From: Thermoleophilia bacterium
GTDB taxonomy: Bacteria; Actinomycetota; Thermoleophilia; Solirubrobacterales; 70-9
Direction of reading: 5' to 3'
Assembly: GCA_016650125.1 (NCBI GenBank)
Contig: JAENWT010000007.1
Coordinates: 1 to 32,296, forward strand
Length of the DNA stretch: 32,296 nt
The notes under the pieces are model-generated. The model was given only the letters and a program-made list of their open reading frames with translations. It was not told the DNA's origin and ran no database searches. The position numbers were made by a program, and so were the translations under genes. This document shows positions 31,501-32,296 of the stretch, piece after piece (the first letter of the stretch is position 1; every line of letters starts with the position of its first letter).

Positions 31501-31681
31501 CACCGACCGGATCGCTCTCGGACTCGGCGGCGATGACGAGCTGCTCGAAGCCGCGCGCGAGCATCAGGTCTGGCTGAGCGACGAAGTGCTGGCCACTTCA
31601 ACCGGATTCGATGCGACAAATGGCGAGCAGGTCACGATCGACGGCCGGGAACTGACGATCGCGGTGCAGCGCGCCGATTGA
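28511..31681 (+). CDS. ileS: Isoleucyl-tRNA synthetase, type 2 (GXHH signature)
   Basis: Charges tRNA-Ile. The 1056 residues belong to the eukaryote-like IleRS2 branch shared with Thermus and mycobacteria. The class I signature in PPTANGRPGSHHVL reads GSHH (57-60) instead of HxGH, so the first and third positions are exchanged. KMSKS is intact (608-612). The editing domain follows GLPVELEVEKELG. Cysteine pairs typical of this enzyme are present (YCPRCGTTLSSHE, HCWRCSTPLL, KCEKCGRGEME). The anticodon-binding domain has SRRRFWEGDE and the long C-terminal region of type 2. IleRS2 enzymes tolerate mupirocin, and the GXHH form has been reported as hyper-resistant. ATG at 28511 has no ribosome site. 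A terminator follows at 31871. Confidence 0.96.
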   Translation: MASFRPVDPRQSFPEMEERVGARWKEDRVFERSMEQRAGGEVWSFYEGPPTANGRPGSHHVLSRVFKDIYPRYRSMQGYRVPRKAGWDCHGLPVELEVEKELGLSSKQDIEEFGIEEFNQRCRESVFTYVEEWNRLTERIGFWIDLDDPYVTLDNDYIESVWWSLKELHKSNRLYEGHRVSPYCPRCGTTLSSHEVALGYKDVIDPSVWVRFPLLDDAGDLTGESLLVWTTTPWTLPGNYAVAVNPDVSYARVDIDGENVIVAESLVEKVLGEDSTIFELVAADDLIGRKYAEPFPGMSETSGVFTVIAGDFVTTDDGTGLVHIAPAFGEDDYRVAIDCGLYDPVDGEHPLFNPVGLDGHFDARVTGFEDEFVKDPEVTERLIARLEENGRLFRKTEYEHSYPHCWRCSTPLLYYAKASWYIRTSEASEQMLAGNETIGWHPEHIKHGRFGKWLENNVDWALSRDRYWGTPLPIWECSDQDCDESFCAGSIQELKDLAGSVPDDLHRPFIDSVTWKCEKCGRGEMERVASVIDTWYDSGAMPFAQFHYPFENQVEFRERFPADYICEAIDQTRGWFYTLLAESTMLFGEPSYRNCVCLGLILDSEGQKMSKSKGNVVAPWEVLDEFGADAFRWYLFTAQQPWSGYRFSTEAISEAMRSFLLTLWNTYSFWVLYANAEDFDSSSPPGPPENPTDLDRWAISRLQATIETVATHMDGFDCTAAGREITDFVEELSNWYVRLSRRRFWEGDEAAFATLRYCLVEVSALLAPFTPFIADEIHSNLVGGADGNFGELPDSVHLRDFPKPDFDRRDFDLEMTMAATRRTVELGRASRAQAKAKVRQPLAKAVVVATDAERAAISSQEELIKAELNVKEIEFVTDQSDLVSYSVKPNYRTLGPRFGKGMPQVAAAVAALDAEHVAETIESGGQIGLSIDGKDHTLAGEDLLLSMEPVEGYQVESESGHAVALALELDDNLLKEGLAREIVHAVQQQRKNAGLEITDRIALGLGGDDELLEAAREHQVWLSDEVLATSTGFDATNGEQVTIDGRELTIAVQRAD

Positions 31682-31714
31682 TCCGGAACCACTGATTCTG
31701 CGAATTACCCTCAG

Positions 31715-31864
31715 ATGGTTTCCAAAGAACTCCGATATTCAATGCTCGACCGGGCCCTCGGCACCTGGCGGCTGTTCCTCATATCAACAGAGCAGATCTG
31801 GCTCTGGAACCAGGGAGACGACTGGATGGTCAGCCACTACCTCTTCGCCGCGGCCAAGCGCTGA
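31715..31864 (+). CDS. Possible 49-residue small protein
   Basis: ATG 31715 opens 49 codons to TGA at 31862-31864, in the gap after ileS. The product would begin MVSKELRYSMLDRALG and contain a Trp-rich middle (WRLF, IWLWNQGDDW). No Shine-Dalgarno or clear promoter precedes it and no family is recognised. It could be a small gene co-transcribed with ileS or chance coding in a 3' leader. The terminator begins 7 nt after its stop, which slightly favours a real transcript end here. Confidence 0.3.
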   Translation: MVSKELRYSMLDRALGTWRLFLISTEQIWLWNQGDDWMVSHYLFAAAKR

Positions 31865-31870
31865 ACGAAT

Positions 31871-31917
31871 TCGACCGGATCCTCACGGACCCGGTCGAGG
31901 TACTTCTATTCTTTTGA
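31871..31917 (+). terminator. Rho-independent terminator after ileS
   Basis: TCGACCGG (31871-31878) pairs with CCGGTCGA (31891-31898), with an inner CC/GG pair in the loop. It is followed by GGTACTTCTATTCTTTTG, the best T-tract in the window. It serves the plus-strand ileS unit and may also stop the convergent tautomerase transcript. Confidence 0.7.
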
Positions 31918-32082
31918 TTCGCCGATGATGAAGTCCGACTTGCTGGAGTCGTCGAACTTCACCCAGCAATGCTCGGGCGCGGCGCCGGCTACTTCGACCA
32001 GCGCATCCTCGATGCGCTTGGCGATTTCGGCCTTCTGCTCATCCGAGCGGCCTTCGAACCAGTGGACGTGTACGAAAGGCAC
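31906..32082 (-). CDS. 4-oxalocrotonate tautomerase family protein
   Basis: 58-residue member of the 4-OT tautomerase superfamily. It begins with GTG at 32082 followed by proline, so Pro becomes residue 1 after Met removal: the catalytic general base of the family. PFVHVHWFEGRSDEQKAEIA matches the first strand and helix, with the Arg near position 11 kept. The second strand (CWVKFDDSSKSDF) lacks the usual second Arg, so substrate handling may differ. Subunits of this size form hexamers. It starts 5 nt after the thioredoxin stop and is co-transcribed with it. Role in aromatic meta-cleavage cannot be assumed, since no pathway genes are adjacent. Confidence 0.85.
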   Translation of the reverse strand: MPFVHVHWFEGRSDEQKAEIAKRIEDALVEVAGAAPEHCWVKFDDSSKSDFIIGESKE

Positions 32083-32087
32083 AGTCG

Positions 32088-32296
32088 TCAGGCCTGAAGG
32101 GCGGGCTCGAGATCAGCCAGCAGACGCCGCTTGGGCATCGCGCCGACGATCTTCTTGACCATGGCGCCGTCCTTGAACAGGATCATGGTCGGGATCGAGA
32201 GCACGTCGTACTGGGCCGCGGTCTGCGGGTTCTCGTCGATGTTCAGGCTGATGATCTTGACGTCGTCGCGCTCTTCGTTGATCTCTTCGAGGACCG
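32088..32296 (-). CDS. trxA: Thioredoxin, C-terminal part (5' end beyond window)
   Basis: Last 68 residues of a thioredoxin, a cytoplasmic disulfide reductase. The frame enters at the right edge in the helix after the CGPC region (which is off the window) with [14 protein letters not shown]. It continues through [20 protein letters not shown], where the cis-proline IPT faces the active site, then [18 protein letters not shown] and the final helix [12 protein letters not shown]. All of this matches thioredoxin beta3 to alpha4. Since the CxxC motif is not visible, a thioredoxin-like protein with altered active site cannot be excluded. Operon with the tautomerase gene. Confidence 0.88.
   Translation of the reverse strand, partial: VLEEINEERDDVKIISLNIDENPQTAAQYDVLSIPTMILFKDGAMVKKIVGAMPKRRLLADLEPALQA

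Overview
The window is a gene-dense, GC-rich stretch of bacterial chromosome. No gap between genes exceeds about 220 bases. I see no rRNA, tRNA, CRISPR array, insertion sequence or phage gene. The gene set points to an actinobacterium, most likely class Thermoleophilia (Solirubrobacterales). The supporting signs are an eukaryote-like IleRS with a GXHH signature, mycobacterial-style -10 boxes placed just before start codons, a SpoIID-like exported protein without other sporulation genes, and exported hydrolases with lysine-rich C-terminal domains. This assignment is inference, because no marker gene can be searched here.

Layout. 1-1775 (minus): ccmA-ccmB-ccmC of cytochrome c maturation System I, cut by the window edge. 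1917-5617 (minus): a compact operon of an aldehyde dehydrogenase, a PBP4-type D,D-carboxypeptidase and a membrane-anchored protein of unknown function, ending in two tandem hairpins. 5808-7169 (minus): rarA. 7249-9980 (plus): a TSUP permease, an M20 peptidase, methylmalonyl-CoA epimerase and a 70-residue protein. 9949-11562: a polytopic membrane protein (minus) and a PAP2 phosphatase (plus), divergent. 11604-12762 (minus): a HepT/MntA toxin-antitoxin module whose antitoxin carries an N-terminal helix-turn-helix and whose start is covered by three direct repeats exactly 22 bp apart. 12804-15547: a SpoIID/LytB protein (minus) and a second aldehyde dehydrogenase (plus). 15672-18755: an exported metallophosphoesterase and an HXXEE membrane protein. 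18759-20654 (minus): fumC and a lipoprotein. 20691-25233 (plus): a two-gene operon of a benzoylformate-decarboxylase-like ThDP enzyme and a 975-residue FAD/Fe-S dehydrogenase. 25348-26724 (plus): an exported GDPD-like protein. 26725-28423 (minus): two tandem paralogous SDR genes. 28511-31681 (plus): ileS. 31906-32296 (minus): a 4-OT-type tautomerase and the end of thioredoxin.

How the genes fit together. The FAD/Fe-S dehydrogenase and the ThDP decarboxylase form a plausible 2-hydroxy acid to 2-keto acid to aldehyde route, with either aldehyde dehydrogenase able to finish the oxidation. Fumarase and methylmalonyl-CoA epimerase are central-metabolism genes. The carboxypeptidase, SpoIID-like protein, PAP2 enzyme and the two exported hydrolases concern the cell envelope.

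The strongest leads are the HTH-MntA/HepT module with its triple operator, the GXHH signature of IleRS (known to go with mupirocin hyper-resistance), and a recurrent TAnnnT box 6-9 nt before many start codons, which suggests widespread leaderless transcripts.
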